Origin: Cristatella mucedo | Lineage: Eukaryota; Bryozoa; Phylactolaemata; Cristatellidae | Direction: 5' to 3' | Length of the DNA stretch: 64,000 bases | Assembly: GCA_009760855.2 (NCBI GenBank) | Contig: WPIO01000005.1 | Coordinates: 6,476,001-6,540,000, forward strand | Part shown: piece after piece, positions 22,964-35,013 of the stretch | Position numbering within the stretch: position 1 is the stretch's first letter | Layout of the letters: the number at the start of each line of letters is the position of its first letter | Notes under the pieces: generated by a model | The model's database searches: none | Seen by the model: the letters and a program-made list of their open reading frames with translations, nothing else | What the model was told of the DNA's origin: nothing | Program-made: the position numbers and the translations under genes

Positions 22964-25589
22964 AGTGAGACACTTGGGTCTTGTAAGCATGTTCGGCAAC
23001 AGCTGGTTGAACGCAAACAGCAAGCCGTCAGGCGATCAGCCACGGTCTGGCTTCTATCTAATGCTTTTGCTCAAATAGTGACAGCCGCAACGCAAGGTGA
23101 CCCTCTGCAGGTCAGCGTTGGGGTCTGCTGCTCGATGAAGAGGGCAAATGAATTGTTCACTGCAGCCGTGCGTTGACGCACCTGAAGTTGGTCCTCTTTA
23201 ATGTGAAGATGCAAGCTAGCCGTAGATACGCCATGCAGACAAATGCGGTTAAAAAAGGATTGCACGCGAGCTTTTTTTGTTAATAAAATGATGGTTATGT
23301 CCCTAGGGCGGTGAATGGTTGAACAGACGAAGCAGGAAGTCGGTAATGTTTAACTGTCAACCGAAGGATTAGCTCCAGCAAGACCTAAACAATTACTGCT
23401 TTGCAGGTCACCTGGCTTCACTTTCGGGATAACTAGTCGTCTATTGGCAGGACGCTGCTTAAATGTAGCAGCCTCTGGTTATGGCTAAGCGGCTAGCACT
23501 AGACTGTTTTCCGGTAATTTTCGCTTCTTTGAGATGAGAGCTTTAGCACTATTAGCAAGATGCTAAAAAAAACGTTCCTAGCCAAACAGATAACGTTTGC
23601 ACGTGGTGTTGAGCAAGGTCAAATAGCTTCAGCTTTCAAAAAGGATAAATAGGTGGCAGTTGATTGCTGTCCATAGTATGGGCGTCGCTACTCTTAAGAA
23701 TGGCTCTCCCGCAGCCCTCATCGCCGGACACTGGTGCCAGCTGGGAGACTCATAAGCCCTATGAAATGTTGAGAGGGGCCACAGGTGCCACTAGTGCTGG
23801 ATTCGAGTGAGCGTCGATGTCAAGTAATATCTGAGAAGATGCAAAGTTTTATCCGAATATATAGAATTTATTGCTAGAATATGGAGTCAGTGCGGCTACT
23901 TGCTGCCACTTTACACTGATTTCTGACCCACTGCCATTCAATTGCTATCGCTGGGTCACAGCCCGACGGCAAGGTGGTTGCACCTCCAGAGACCCCCATT
24001 GATGGTTTGAGTCACGAAGTCAGCAGGCAGTAATCTATCGCCCATATAAAATTTAAGCTGAAACTGCCGAGGCTCTTAAGCCGGTAAATGGGTAGGACTT
24101 CTGAAAGAGTCACACTAATTTTTGCAGTCATCGACTTTTGAAAAGCTACTCCCATTCACAAGTCGGAAAGAACTGCCTTAATAAATAAAGAGATGAAGCA
24201 TATAGTGCCTGTCCGTGCCTGTTGTGGATTGAACGGGTATACAAGTTTGATTGAATACTCTCTATTACATATGCTCGATTGGATATGCTCATCTTTTATT
24301 ATGTGTATTTGAGGACATAGCCATTGCAAGTTTTATCTTCTTTCAGCTGTAGCTGTGCGAAGTGACAGAAATAATAGTCCCTTTGAACGTAAAACAGAGA
24401 GAACGAAAGATCCACCAGAATATCGGGATATAGAGATAATTGAAGAGATCGAGAGCAAGGAAAAGAAAAAAGGTGGCTGGAAAAAGACGGTGATCGGAGG
24501 ATGCATGTGAAGCATTATTGCGAATAAGCAGCGATATTCTTTTGTTCGAGAAGGTCACTTCAGTGTTCGCTCGATGCACGCCGGTGTTAGGCTCGGAAAG
24601 AACACTCTGGACGCTATTATTTTCAATCAGATCATTTCAAGTGACATTGTGGGTGAGTGTTGTTATAATCAGTTAAAGCGAATAGGTCAGCATTGTCTGC
24701 TTGGATGCCGACTTGCCGGCCGCTTGTTTCACGTTTGTTTGCAGTCTGTATTGGCTTGTTGAGCCCTGCACAACTTGTTAAGTCTTCGCCCAGCTTGAGG
24801 TGCTTCGCGATCCAGATGGTAGAGTCGAGCAACTTGTCATTGCCCGCTGCAAGCGAGCTGAAAGCTGCTTGGACTGTTGTGCCGCATAGCAATTAGGCAA
24901 AATTGAAGTGGCTGATTAAGTTAATCCGGATGTTGATCTTAATCATAATCAGCTGATCTTGGTCTTAATCATAAAGCAAGCTGCTCACTCGTTAAATAGC
25001 AAAGATGCATATTTGATGCCGGTTTTCTGAGTCGCCCTGGTATACAAATGGATCGGTTATTCAGGATACCTGCAGCTAGACAGCGTGCCGCAAAAGAGAT
25101 ATTCGTAGCATTTTCCGTTAAAAGTTTGTCATCGCAAGCTGCGAAGCTGTGCCCACCTTTTGGTCAGTTAGCACCAGCCGCCTGCGAAATTAGCTATCCA
25201 ATCGGACCAGGTGGATTGAGCTGCTTTTCAGAGTTGTTCATTCTCAATCCACAGTTTCAAGCCAGGCGTGACTTAAAGAACTGGCTCGGCAACTGAGCAA
25301 AGCGGTGGTCGGAAGGTCAGTGCAAAGAAAAACTTATTTTGGCTACTGCAGCTACAATTGCTGGGGCATATACGCAACTGAGGTCGCTTACCCAGGGAAG
25401 CCACGTCCAGAAAGGTTGCACAGTTGTAGGGGTTGCTTGAAGTAAGTATAGGCAATCGCTACAGATGTCGAGCCGCGAAAAGTGACTCTGAATGAACAAG
25501 TTCGGTGAATACTAAGGTTAATAATGGGGCTTATCATTTCAGCAGACATACGAAGGAAAATGCACACCGATAGAGCCAAGGCTGTAAGG
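22964..25589. other. 3' flank of the symporter gene, intergenic
   Basis: Contains the putative polyadenylation signal and otherwise short frames without motifs. No repeat family was recognised. Confidence 0.4.
23282..23287 (+). terminator. Possible polyadenylation signal of the symporter gene
   Basis: An AATAAA hexamer about 320 bp downstream of the symporter stop codon. It is the first exact hexamer I noticed after the stop. Use as a signal is inferred from position only. Confidence 0.3.
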
Positions 25590-26192
25590 AACATGTGAGT
25601 TTTTAAGTGTACGCGTAAAATGCTATAAAGCCAGGGGATATCGTGATTTCAGCTTGCGATGAGTTAGAGGCTTTAGCAGCGTAGGAGCTGAAAACAGTCT
25701 TCTATAGGATTTAAGGCTGGTTATAGGCGCATCTGAACAAAACGGTCAGGAAAGCGAGTGGTAAGAATAATCTCTAGTGAATCTTAAAGAAACCTAGTCG
25801 CAGTATTGGGTAGGATACAACGAAAATATATTTCCTGTAATCCTCAGTATATAATGTAGAAGTTTCAATCAACTGCTTTGAGCGTATCCGGCTTCTTTTA
25901 AAGCTGTCCTGAAACTTAGAAGTATTGAAGGGAAAAAGAACCAGCGTTGGTATAAGCGTCCGAAGAAAGGGAAATATCCATTCGGGATCATTCGAACTAG
26001 GGTCACGACCTCCAAACGAATTCAAGGCTAGTAAGAGGCACAGCTATAAGATATGAGCCAGAAGAGCGGGTGGTTCTATACCCAGCCTGATCGGGAAATA
26101 GCTCGGATAGGTAAGCCGGTGAGAGACATAATGAAAGGATCTAAAGGTGAGTAAAAAACCTTGAAGTTGATGCGCTGCTTGATGGGGAGCCA
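25590..26192 (-). mobile_element. Decayed LINE A fragment
   Basis: Landmarks in minus orientation: gtgagtttttaagt, ccaggggatatcgt, gaaaggatctaaaggtgagt, aaaaccttgaagttgatgcg and tgatggggagccagcac. These equal the C-terminal coding stretch and 3' region of family A. It ends where LINE B copy 1 begins. Confidence 0.65.
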
Positions 26193-28946
26193 GCACATCG
26201 TTTGAATTGGTTGCAATCAGTTCTTCATCAAAGACTATGCCTCTCACTGTTGTGATATACCGGTCTCCTTCTGGCTGTCTAAACTTGTTTATGGAGGAGT
26301 TTTCAGAGTTCCTTGCTAAAATATTTGTGTTTGAGGGGCCGTTACTGATTGCTGGAGACTTCAATATTCACGTTGACAACCCTAGCAACAGCCAGGCTCG
26401 CTCATTTCTTGACTGTCTGGAGGATTTTGGTTTGGTCCAACACGCCAATCATACCACCCACGTCGGTGGCCATATTCTAGGTCTCGTGATCACTAAGGAT
26501 GTTTTCCCCACTGACCTTGTGGTGTGCCCGCTGACCCTCTCGGATTATTGTTTGGTCTCGTTTATTGTTCCTGCTCCCTCGTACGTACAGGGTAATATCA
26601 AACTTGTTCAGCGACGTAACTTAAAAAGCATTGAAATACACATTTTTGAAATCTGTGATGCAGGTCATCTTGATCTGCACCCAGACTCGACCAACAGCCT
26701 CAATACCTTAACTGATGCAGTGAACATGATACTCAGGAGTGCTCCTGACAAGCATACTTTTGTTCATTCTATCCGTTTACAGAGTCGTGGAGATTCCTTT
26801 CAATTTACAAAAACTCCTAAAGATGCGCCGGGTAAAGCGCAGGCTTGAAGGTCGCTTCAAGAAATTGGGGTCTGATGCATATCTAGTCAATTTCAAAGAC
26901 TTCCTTTGAGTTTACACCCGGAAGCTTAAAAAAGCCAGGGCTTCTTTTTTCACTCGAAAGCTGAAATCCGGCCAGTCGGACCCTAAACAGATTTATAAGA
27001 CAGGCAACCATTTACTGGTCAATGCTGAGAGGTCTGGCTCCCAAGATATTAGGGGCTCAGCCGAAAGGTTTCAGCCTTCTTTACTGAAAAAATTGTGCAC
27101 ATTCGTGCCTCCGTACAGCCTCCTCCGACTAAAGCAATTGCGGTATCACAACCTGTGACCTTCCTTAAAAGGTTCTTCAAGGTTTCTGCATGCGATGTGG
27201 CTATCGTAATAAGGTCTAGCAAAAAGGGCTCGTCTCCTGAAGATCCTATATCATCATCTCTGTGGTCTTTACTGGCAGACCAACTTAGCCCTGCCATAAC
27301 CGAAATTTTTAATGCTTCTTTGGGAAAAGGGGTCGTCACCAAGTCCTTCAAATTGGCAATTGTTAGATCCATGCTTAAAAAGCCTGGATTAGACACAGAG
27401 GTCCTAGCAAACTATCGCCCAGTTTCCCTTCTTCCTTTCTTGTCAGAGATTCTAGAAAAAAATATTGCTAAGCAGCTGGTTGAACATATAGAAGGGAATG
27501 AAATGTCGGAAGCATTTCAATCAGGGTTCAAGAGGCAGCACTCCACTGAAACTGCTCTCCTCCGTGTTAACTATGACATTCTACATGGCAAAGATGAAGG
27601 GAATGTTACTGCCCTAGCTCTGCTAGATCTGTCTGCTGCCTTCGATACCTTTGATCACGATGTTCTGCTTGAACGATTGAGAACAACGATCAGTCTGTCA
27701 GACGGAGCACTGGCGTGGTTTAAATTCTACTTGTCCGATCGTGTTCAATCCGTGTCGTGTGGGGGTCAGGTCTCACACACGAGAAAGGTCACCTGTGGAG
27801 TCCCTCAAGGGTCTGCACTCGGTCCCTTGCTGCTCTCCATTTATACAAAACCTCTGGAAAAAGTGGTCAAAGGTCATGGAATAGGATATCACTTTTATGC
27901 CGACGATACTTAGTTGTATTTGTCGTTCAAACCGTCGGAATCTGTTGCAGCAACTGAGAAACTGAATGCTTGCCTTGCCGACATTTGATCCTGGATAACG
28001 GAAAACTTCTTGAAATTAAATGACGATAAAATCTAACTGCTGCTCATAAGACAGCCTAAGTGTGTCGCTGTATTAGAAAGCTTTGCTCTTCTAATAGGGG
28101 ATACCGGTATGCGACCATCACCAGGTGCTCAAAATTGAGGCGTCGTTTTCGACAGCAGCCTCAATTTTAAAAGCTTCATTCAGAAGACTGCTTCTACAGC
28201 TTGCCATCACGTCCGATCCCTATCCAAGATTAGGAGCTGCGTTCAAAGGTGGCTTGTAAAAAATTTAACTAGCTCCTTAGTTCTGTCTCGGCTTGATTAT
28301 TGTAATTCCCTTTTGACTGGGCTAGAAAAGAAAGCAACTACGCCACTGGAGCTGACTATTAATATGGCTGCAAGGCTTGTCTTCAAGTCCCAGAGGTTTG
28401 AGCACGTGTCTCCTTTGCTAACAGAGCTAGGATGGATGCCGGTTGAGCAACGGATACAGAGCAAAGTTCTTACGCTGACACACAAGGCCCGCCATGGCTT
28501 GGCTCCCTAGCACCTAGCTGAATTTCTGCACCAGTTTCAGCCTCTTCGGGCCCTCAGGTCCCGTGTGGACAATACATTAGCAGTTGCATTCCTCCGCTTA
28601 ACGGCCGTTGGCGACAGAAGCTTTAGCTCTGCAGGTCCTAGACTGTGGAACTCGCTTCCACAATTCTTACGCAACGACAACTACTCTTCTGCTGCTGACT
28701 ATGGCTCATCCTTTTCAGCGGTCCTGACCCGCTACTTCCATGCTATTGACAACCTCAACTGCTCTCCTGTCTCTACTATGCTTCCCAATTTGTCTTTGTT
28801 GCGTGAGACGAAGTCTATTGGCTACCAAATGCGTACCAAAAACACCAAAGACACCTGGGCTGTGAGTTGCCTATACACAACTCTCCTGCGTAACACCCAA
28901 AAGTCTTTGTGGAGTTACAGACGGAGATACATTACATTACATTACA
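26193..28946 (+). mobile_element. LINE family B copy 1, 5'-truncated, dead
   Basis: CR1/L2-group non-LTR retrotransposon. The frame at 26207-26848 carries the C-terminal half of the apurinic-type endonuclease (VVIYRSPSGCLNL, AGDFNIHVDNPS, and SDYC where active enzymes have SDH). The frame at 27095-27913 carries reverse transcriptase (LANYRPVSLLPFLSEILEK, ALLDLSAAFDTFDHDVLLER, CGVPQGSALGPLL, HFYADDT) and is stopped right after YADD. Later frames give the C-terminal domain (GWMPVEQRIQSKVL, GPRLWNSLPQFLRN). At least five stops or shifts break it. The 3' end is (ATTAC)n at 28930-28946. The 5' junction abuts a decayed LINE A fragment. Confidence 0.9.
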
Positions 28947-29549
28947 TGTCGGCGAGAAGTGGCTAAAGAGGCAAATGCGACTCTCGCGACAGGCAAGCGT
29001 AGGTGCAGAGTTGGGCACTAACAATGAGCGCATTATGGCATGTATGTATGTATGTATCTCCGTCAGTAACTCCACAAAGTCATAAAGACCATGTGGGTGT
29101 TACGCAGGAGAGTTTTGTATAGCCCGCTCACAGCCTAAGCGGCTTTCGGTACGCATTCGGTACCCAACAGACTTCGTCTCACGCAACAAAGAGAAAGTGG
29201 GAAGCATAGCTGAGTTAGGAGAGCAGTTGAGGTAGTGAGTAGCATAGAAGTAGCAGTTCAGGACCGCTGAAAAAGATGTGCCATAGTCGGCAGTTGGAGA
29301 GTAGATGTCGTTGCGTAAGAATTGTGGAAGCGAGTTCCACAGTCTAGGACCTGCAGAGCTAAAGCTTCTGTCGCCAACTGTGTTTAAGCGGATGGATGGG
29401 ACAGCTAATTTATTGTCCACACAGGACCTGAGGGCGCGAACAGGCTGAAACTGATGCAGCAGTTCAGCTAGGTATGAAGGAGCCAAGCCGTGGCGGGCCT
29501 TGTGGGTCAGCGTAAGAACTTTGCTCCGTATCCTTTGCTCAACCGGCAA

Positions 29550-30308
29550 TCATTCTAGCTCTTTCAGCAAAGGAGACACGTGCTCAAACCGCTGGGACTT
29601 GAAGACCAGCCTTGCAGCCATATTCATAGTCCGCTGTAGTGGCATAATAGCTTTCTTTGGTAGCCCAGCCAAAAGGGAACTACGATAATCAAGCCGAGAC
29701 AGAACTAAAGAGCTAGTTAAATTTTTTACAAGCCACTGTGGGAGACAGCTTCTAATCTTGGATAGCGATCGGATGTGATGGCTAGCTGTAGAGGCAGTCT
29801 TCTGAATGAAGCTTTTGAAATTGAGGCAGCTGTCGAACACGACACGTAGATTACGAGCACGTGGTGAAGGTCGCACAATAGCATCACCTATTAGAACAGC
29901 AAAGCCTTTTAGTCCAGCCACACGCTTAGGGTGTCCAATGAGAAGCAGTTCGGTTTTATCGTCATTTAATTTCAGGAAGTTTTCCGACATCCAGGATCGA
30001 ATATCGGCAAGGCAAGCATTCAGTTTCTCAGTTGCTGCAGCAGATTCCAACAGTTTAAATGACAAATACAACTGAGTATCGTCAGCATAGAAGTGATATC
30101 CTATTCCATGGGCCTTAATCACTTTTCCCAGAGGTTGCATATAAACGGAGAACAGCAAGGGACCAAGTACAGACCCTTGAGGGACTCCACAGATGACCCT
30201 TCTCATGTCTGAGACCTGACCCCCACACGACACGGATTGAACACGATCAGACAAGTAGGATTTAAACCACGCCGGTGCTTCGTCTGCCAGACCGATCGTT
30301 GCTTTCAA
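29550..30308 (-). pseudogene. LINE B reverse transcriptase, C-terminal two-thirds
   Basis: An open frame of 252 codons with WFKSYLSDRVQSV, CGVPQGSVLGPLLFSVY, HFYADDTQLYLSF (YADD catalytic motif) and ENFLKLNDDKTELLLIG. The upstream RT motifs (NYRPVPLLPFL, FKRQHSTETALLRV, ALLDLSAA) are encoded at 30310-30640 but fall in other frames after a 1-bp deletion. The C-terminal domain continues in frame after a stop as 29100-29549 (LPVEQRIRSKVLTLTHKARH, RLWNSLPQFLRND). These breaks make the copy unable to move by itself. Confidence 0.85.
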
Positions 30309-31345
30309 TCGTTCAAGCAGAACTTCGTGATCAATGGTGTCGAAGCAGCAGACAGATCTAGCAGAGCTAGGGCAGTGACATTCCCGTCGTCGTTGCCACG
30401 TAGAATGTCATTGTTAACACGGAGGAGAGCAGTTTCAGTGGAGTGCTGCCTCTTGAAACCTGATTGAAATGTTTCTGACATTCCATTATGTTCAATATGT
30501 TTAACCAGCTGCTTAGCAACAATTTTTTCAAGAATCTTTGATAAGAACGGAAGAAGGGGAACTGGACGATAGTTTGCTAGGACCTATGTGTCTAAACCAG
30601 GCTTTTTAAGAATAGGTCTAACGATTGCCGATTTGAAGGACTTGGGGACTACCTCTTTTCCCAAAGAAGCATTAAAATCTTGGTTATGGCAGGGCTAAGT
30701 TGGTCTGCAAGTGAAGACCACAGAGATGAAGGTATAGGGTCTTCAGGAGACGAGCTCCTTTTTGCTAGACCTTATTAAGGCAGCCACATCACAGGCAGAA
30801 ACATCGGAGAACCTTTTAAGAAAGGTCACAGGTTGAGGAACGGCGATTGCTTTGGTCGGAGGGGGCTTAATGGAGGTACGAATGGGCACAATTTTTTCAG
30901 TAAAGGCTGAAAACTTTTCGGCTGAGCCCTTTATATCTGGGGAGTCAGACCTGACAGCACTGGCCAGTAAATGGTTTACTGTCTCATAAATCTGTTTAGT
31001 GTCCGACTGGCAGGAATTCAGTTTTCTAATGAAAAAAGAAGCCCTGGCTTTTTTAAGCTTTCGGGTGTAAACTCGAAAGAAGTCTTTAAAATTGACTAGG
31101 TCTGTCTCAGACCCCGATTTCTTGAAACGACGTTCCAGCCTGCGCTTAACACGGCGCATCTTAAGGAGTTTTTTTGTAAATTAAAAGCAATCTCGACGAC
31201 TTTGAACACGGATAGAGCGAACGGGAGCATGCCTGTCAAGAGCACTCCTGAGTGTCATGTTCATCGTATCAGTGAGGGTATCGAGGCTGCCGGTCGAGTC
31301 TGAATGCAGATCAAGAAGGCCTGCATCACAAACAGATTTCAAAAA

Positions 31346-32413
31346 CTAGTCCAAGTCAATGCTTTGTAAGTTACGTCGTTTGGCAAATTCGACATTGCCC
31401 TGCACGTACGAGGGAGCAGGAACAGTAAACGAGACCGAACAATGATCTGAGAGGGTCAGTGGGCACACCACAAAGTCAGTGGGGAGGACATCCTTAGTGA
31501 TCACGAGATCTAGAATGTGGCCACCGACGTGGGTGCTATGATTAACGTGTTGGGCCAAACCAAGATTCGCCAGACAGTCAAGAAATGAGCGGACCTGGCT
31601 GTTGCTAGGGTTGTCAACGTGAACATTGAAGTCTCCTACAATCAGTAGCGGCCTGTCACACACAAATATTTTAGCGAGGAACTCTGAAAACTCTTCTATA
31701 AACAAGTTTAGACAGCCAGAAGGAGGCCGGTATATCACAACGGTGAGAGGCATTGTCTTTGATGAAGACCTGATAGCAACCGATTCAAACGATGACCCAT
31801 GCGAGAAACTGCACGTTTTATAGCCAAACGATTCGCGAACAACAATTGCAACCCTGCCACCAACCTTGTCAGAACGCATGGACTGATAGAATGAGAACCC
31901 GGGTGGGATGGTCTCGTAAATACAGCTACTGGAACAAGGCGTCATCCAGGTTTCGGTAAGCAGAAATGCATCCAGCTTCTCCTGGACCACCTGATCGCGG
32001 ATCAGTAACCCCTTGGTGTTTAGCGAGCGGACATTTAGTAGGCGGAATTTAAGAGGCTGTCCGACAACTGGGCGACGGCGATGAGGTGGCTCGTAATCTC
32101 TACCGTTTGCGTCCGGCCCGGCGGACGCTGCATCTTCGAATTTGAATTGGACCTTGGTAACGGCCGTGGGACAACGTTTCACAACGTGCTGGGCTACAGC
32201 GGGTGGGTTACTACCGCGACAAGTAATATTTAGCGCTTTAATCTTACGAGTCGTAGGTTTGATAGCCGAGCTGTTGATGGGGCGAACGCAGGATGCAGGT
32301 AGGTTCTCACTGACCCGCCGGAGAAGGCCCGCCGGTAGGTATCGACTAATGGCGACATCGCATCTTATGCTAAGCAGGTCCTGTTTTGTGTAGCATATCC
32401 GAGGACAGCTCAT
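31346..32413 (-). pseudogene. LINE B endonuclease domain (ORF2 N-terminal part)
   Basis: An open frame of 355 codons. The N-terminal 120 residues are basic and unmatched. From about residue 120 the AP-endonuclease-like fold is clear: RLLNVRSLNTKG (Asn), FLLTETWM (Glu), GGRVAIVVR, VVIYRPPSGCLNLF, LIVGDFNVHVDNPS (Asp, Asn) and LSDHCSVSF (Asp-His). All catalytic signatures expected of the CR1/L2 group are present, so this domain itself looks intact. The frame ends at a stop just after it, followed by a second stop before the linker frame, so full ORF2 is broken. From family knowledge, this domain nicks target DNA to prime reverse transcription. Confidence 0.85.
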
Positions 32414-33002
32414 AAATAGTCACAGCGAAGATAGCAGCGGAATACCCGAAGGTATTACGGAGAAATCAAGTAAAGGTCCACACCACGCTAGGAGTCGCAC
32501 GAGGCCGCTCTTTAGCGCGGGGAGGAATGGGCAGGAAGACTAGCAAGTAGATACGGCCAAGACAGCATACAAGCTGAAGCCGTGTAGAAAGCACGGAGCT
32601 GTGCTCCTTGATTTGGCCTTTCATTTGAGCTTATTTGAGCTCTAAGCTTTGAGCCGTGCGAGCGTTGCTGCATGTCAGGGCCGCTGTTGAACGCCTGTAA
32701 TCCCACGACGCTTGTAAATAGACTTCACTACGATAGGGAAGTGGACTTGTTGTGTTAAGGCATGGGAGCTTTTCGTCACCACCAGGTTTCTCTACTGTCG
32801 GCATACCTGCGTGCTTTAGTGCTGTACCCACAATTCGTTAGCCACGATTTCGAGGCTAAGGGCTTCACAGGTATTTTGTCGCATTTTGGCTGATGCTACC
32901 AAGGATACGATCGCTACGTTAGCGGCGTAGTTCTGTCCGGACTTGGATGCCGCTGCATCCCATTCCCGTTTGCATCCATAACACCTTGTAGCTGACATGA
33001 AA

Positions 33003-33170
33003 ATACCTTGGTCTTAGCCAGGGGCGAGGTTCTCGCTCTTCCAGAGCAAGGATGTAGTTTCGAGTGTTGCAGTGGCCGATCCTCTGTCTACTTTAAGTGG
33101 CGATGATAGCTGGCGGCAAGGCTCTTCTGCCGCTAGATAAATGAAGCTGTTAAATCAGCTAACATTAATT
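33003..33170 (+). mobile_element. SINE family 2 copy
   Basis: A tRNA-like head (ttggtcttagccaggggcga, then a worn B box gtagtttcgagtg) followed by a body shared with 42985-43160: ggcaaggctcttctgccgct, then aatgaagctgttaaatcagc. The tail differs from LINE A, so another partner LINE is expected. It abuts the 5' end of LINE B copy 2. Confidence 0.6.
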
Positions 33171-33782
33171 AACTCGAATTGAAAGAGCCTTCGCAATTAA
33201 AACTGTTACACTCAGCTTCTCTTGTGCTTTCTTTACGAGTATGATTTTGTAGTGCATACACCTCCGCAATTGTAATGAGCAGATTGATGGTGCCCTGAAG
33301 GAGAGTATCACTGCGTTGACACCCAGGATTGCTCTTTCTTAGCAGGCATCGAGGCTACGGAAAGACCTAAAGATGTAATAAAGAAATTGTTCAATGGCCT
33401 ACTTAAAAGCTAAGACTACACGACGAAAAATATCAGATGGGCAATCAGTGGCAGACGTGGAAACCCACGAGTTCAGGTGGACTCCAGCTGGTGATCCGAG
33501 TTGCCGTAGCTTGTTACAGCGACTGCGTCGTCGCACCTGAGGCCGAGCACGGCTTTAATCCACGCATTTCGAAAAAACTATCCAGCAGTGAAGAAAGAAA
33601 CCCAGATTAGAAAGAAATTGATGATGCATGAGAATAAGTCTGTTTGTGCACAGTAAAATTCTCGTTTTTGCTTGGTCTCTGATGAAAAAGACAAAACCTC
33701 CTTGCAAGCACAAGCTAAACAAAAGGTATGCTTGCATGTGTCAGAAGTGGCTGTGCATTATGATCGGCAAAAAAGTCCTCTC

Positions 33783-33852
<70 letters not shown>

Positions 33853-33856
33853 AAGA
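33783..33856. repeat. (CT)n(TA)n(GA)n compound microsatellite
   Basis: ctctct, then tatata, then gagaga. The CT and GA blocks are complementary, so the unit can fold into a hairpin with a TA centre. Confidence 0.9.
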
Positions 33857-34055
33857 GGTGCGACAGAGTCAGAGAGGGCGACGAAACATACTAGCTGATT
33901 TAAGAGCCACATTTGTGCAGCTGCAGAAGAGCCTTTAGTAGTGGCTATCACCAATGCTTGCAGTTGGAAATATAGCGTTGCTCATTGCATGATTCGAAGG
34001 CATGACCTCGGGAATGTAGAGGGAGTACCTTACCTCCTGGGCTATCACGGCCCTC

Positions 34056-34061
34056 AGAGAA

Positions 34062-34094
<33 letters not shown>

Positions 34095-34112
34095 GAGAGA
34101 GAGAGAGAGAAG
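34056..34112. repeat. (GA)n microsatellite
   Basis: GA units with one gagg interruption, 330 bp before the CpG-dense block. Confidence 0.9.
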
Positions 34113-34906
34113 AGAGGGCGACAATGGGAGAGAGGGTGACAAAGGGAGAAGGAAAGAGACAGAGAGCGAGAAGCGGGGAAAATAAGCGAAGTGACGCATT
34201 CGTCAAGCGGGCAATTTGATTGAAATAGCCAATCCGGAAATTCGAAAAAACTAGATCCGGGAGAGGGCTTTTGAATTAAAAGTTCCCTCGGGTGCCGCGG
34301 AGCGACGCGAATCCGCCTGAGAGGCGTACTAGGCACATTAGAGGCTAAAGCATAGCCGCTTTCGGGGCAGCTGAAGTACTTATTCAAGCCCGGAGGCGTT
34401 AGGCGGAGCGAGCGGATGCCTAGGAGTGGGTAGCAGGCGACGAGCCACAAGCCTCTCCAGCCGGAGGGCGGGCCTAAGGATTGCGGGCGAAGCGAAGAGG
34501 GTCGCGCGCTGCTGTGCGCGCATCCGCTTTCGCAGCTGCGCGAGCGGCAGTTGGCGTCCAGCCTAGCAGCTGTCTAGCCGCGGGCGTCTGCTGCCCACGC
34601 CATCGCCGCCGCCGCCGCATCTGTCCGAGTGGACGCGGCTGCGGCCGTCGGAGAGATTCGAGGCGGGCGGTCTTCGCGTCAGGTGCTTCTGGGCGGCTGC
34701 CGACAGTCGTCGTCGCCCCTCCCCACCACCAAAGCCGCCGCCGGGGCGCGTGCGGCGGACGAGAGACGCCGATCTAGCTGAAAGTCGTCGCGGCTGCACA
34801 CTCGCGAGGACGCTCCGCCGCCGGCGGCGGCGGCTCTGGGCTAGGATGAACGCGAGAGGGCCGCGCGCCGACGGATAAAGACGACGCTTCGCAGCGATCG
34901 TCGAGC

Positions 34907-35013
34907 ATGATCGAGGCGACGCTCCGTCCGCCGCCGGCATCGGCGGCGGCGCCCCTCGGCGCCGCAGTGGCCGCATTGTGGCTTTGCTACCACTTGGCGA
35001 CCGGCGTGCTCGG
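34907..35013 (+). CDS. Candidate first coding exon with signal peptide (macroglobulin gene)
   Basis: An ATG opens 35 codons plus two bases, then a consensus donor (ctcgg|gtaagt). The peptide starts MIEATLRPPPAS and continues with a hydrophobic run (APLGAAVAALWLCYHLATG) of the size of a signal peptide. It sits in the CpG-dense block 1.2 kb before the MG1 exon, on the same strand. Secreted macroglobulin-family proteins need such a leader. The exon leaves in phase 2, so the next must start with one base, which the poorly defined acceptor near 36258 would allow. I have no homology evidence for this exon, and it could belong to another transcript. Confidence 0.4.

Larger units (their letters stand above)
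29041..33000 (-). mobile_element. LINE family B copy 2, near full length, dead
   Basis: Read on the minus strand from about 33000 down to a (CATA)n/(TACA)n tail at 29041-29056. It holds a putative 5' region/ORF1 remnant (32500-32998), the endonuclease reading frame, an RNA-binding-like linker frame (30743-31159, basic: MRRVKRRLERRFKKSG), the reverse transcriptase and the C-terminal domain. A 1-bp deletion near 30345 disrupts the LDLSAAFDTIDH motif, and an in-frame stop at about 29550 separates RT from the C-terminal part. It faces copy 1 tail to tail with about 95 bp between. It is the best template in the window for the family's structure. Confidence 0.88.
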
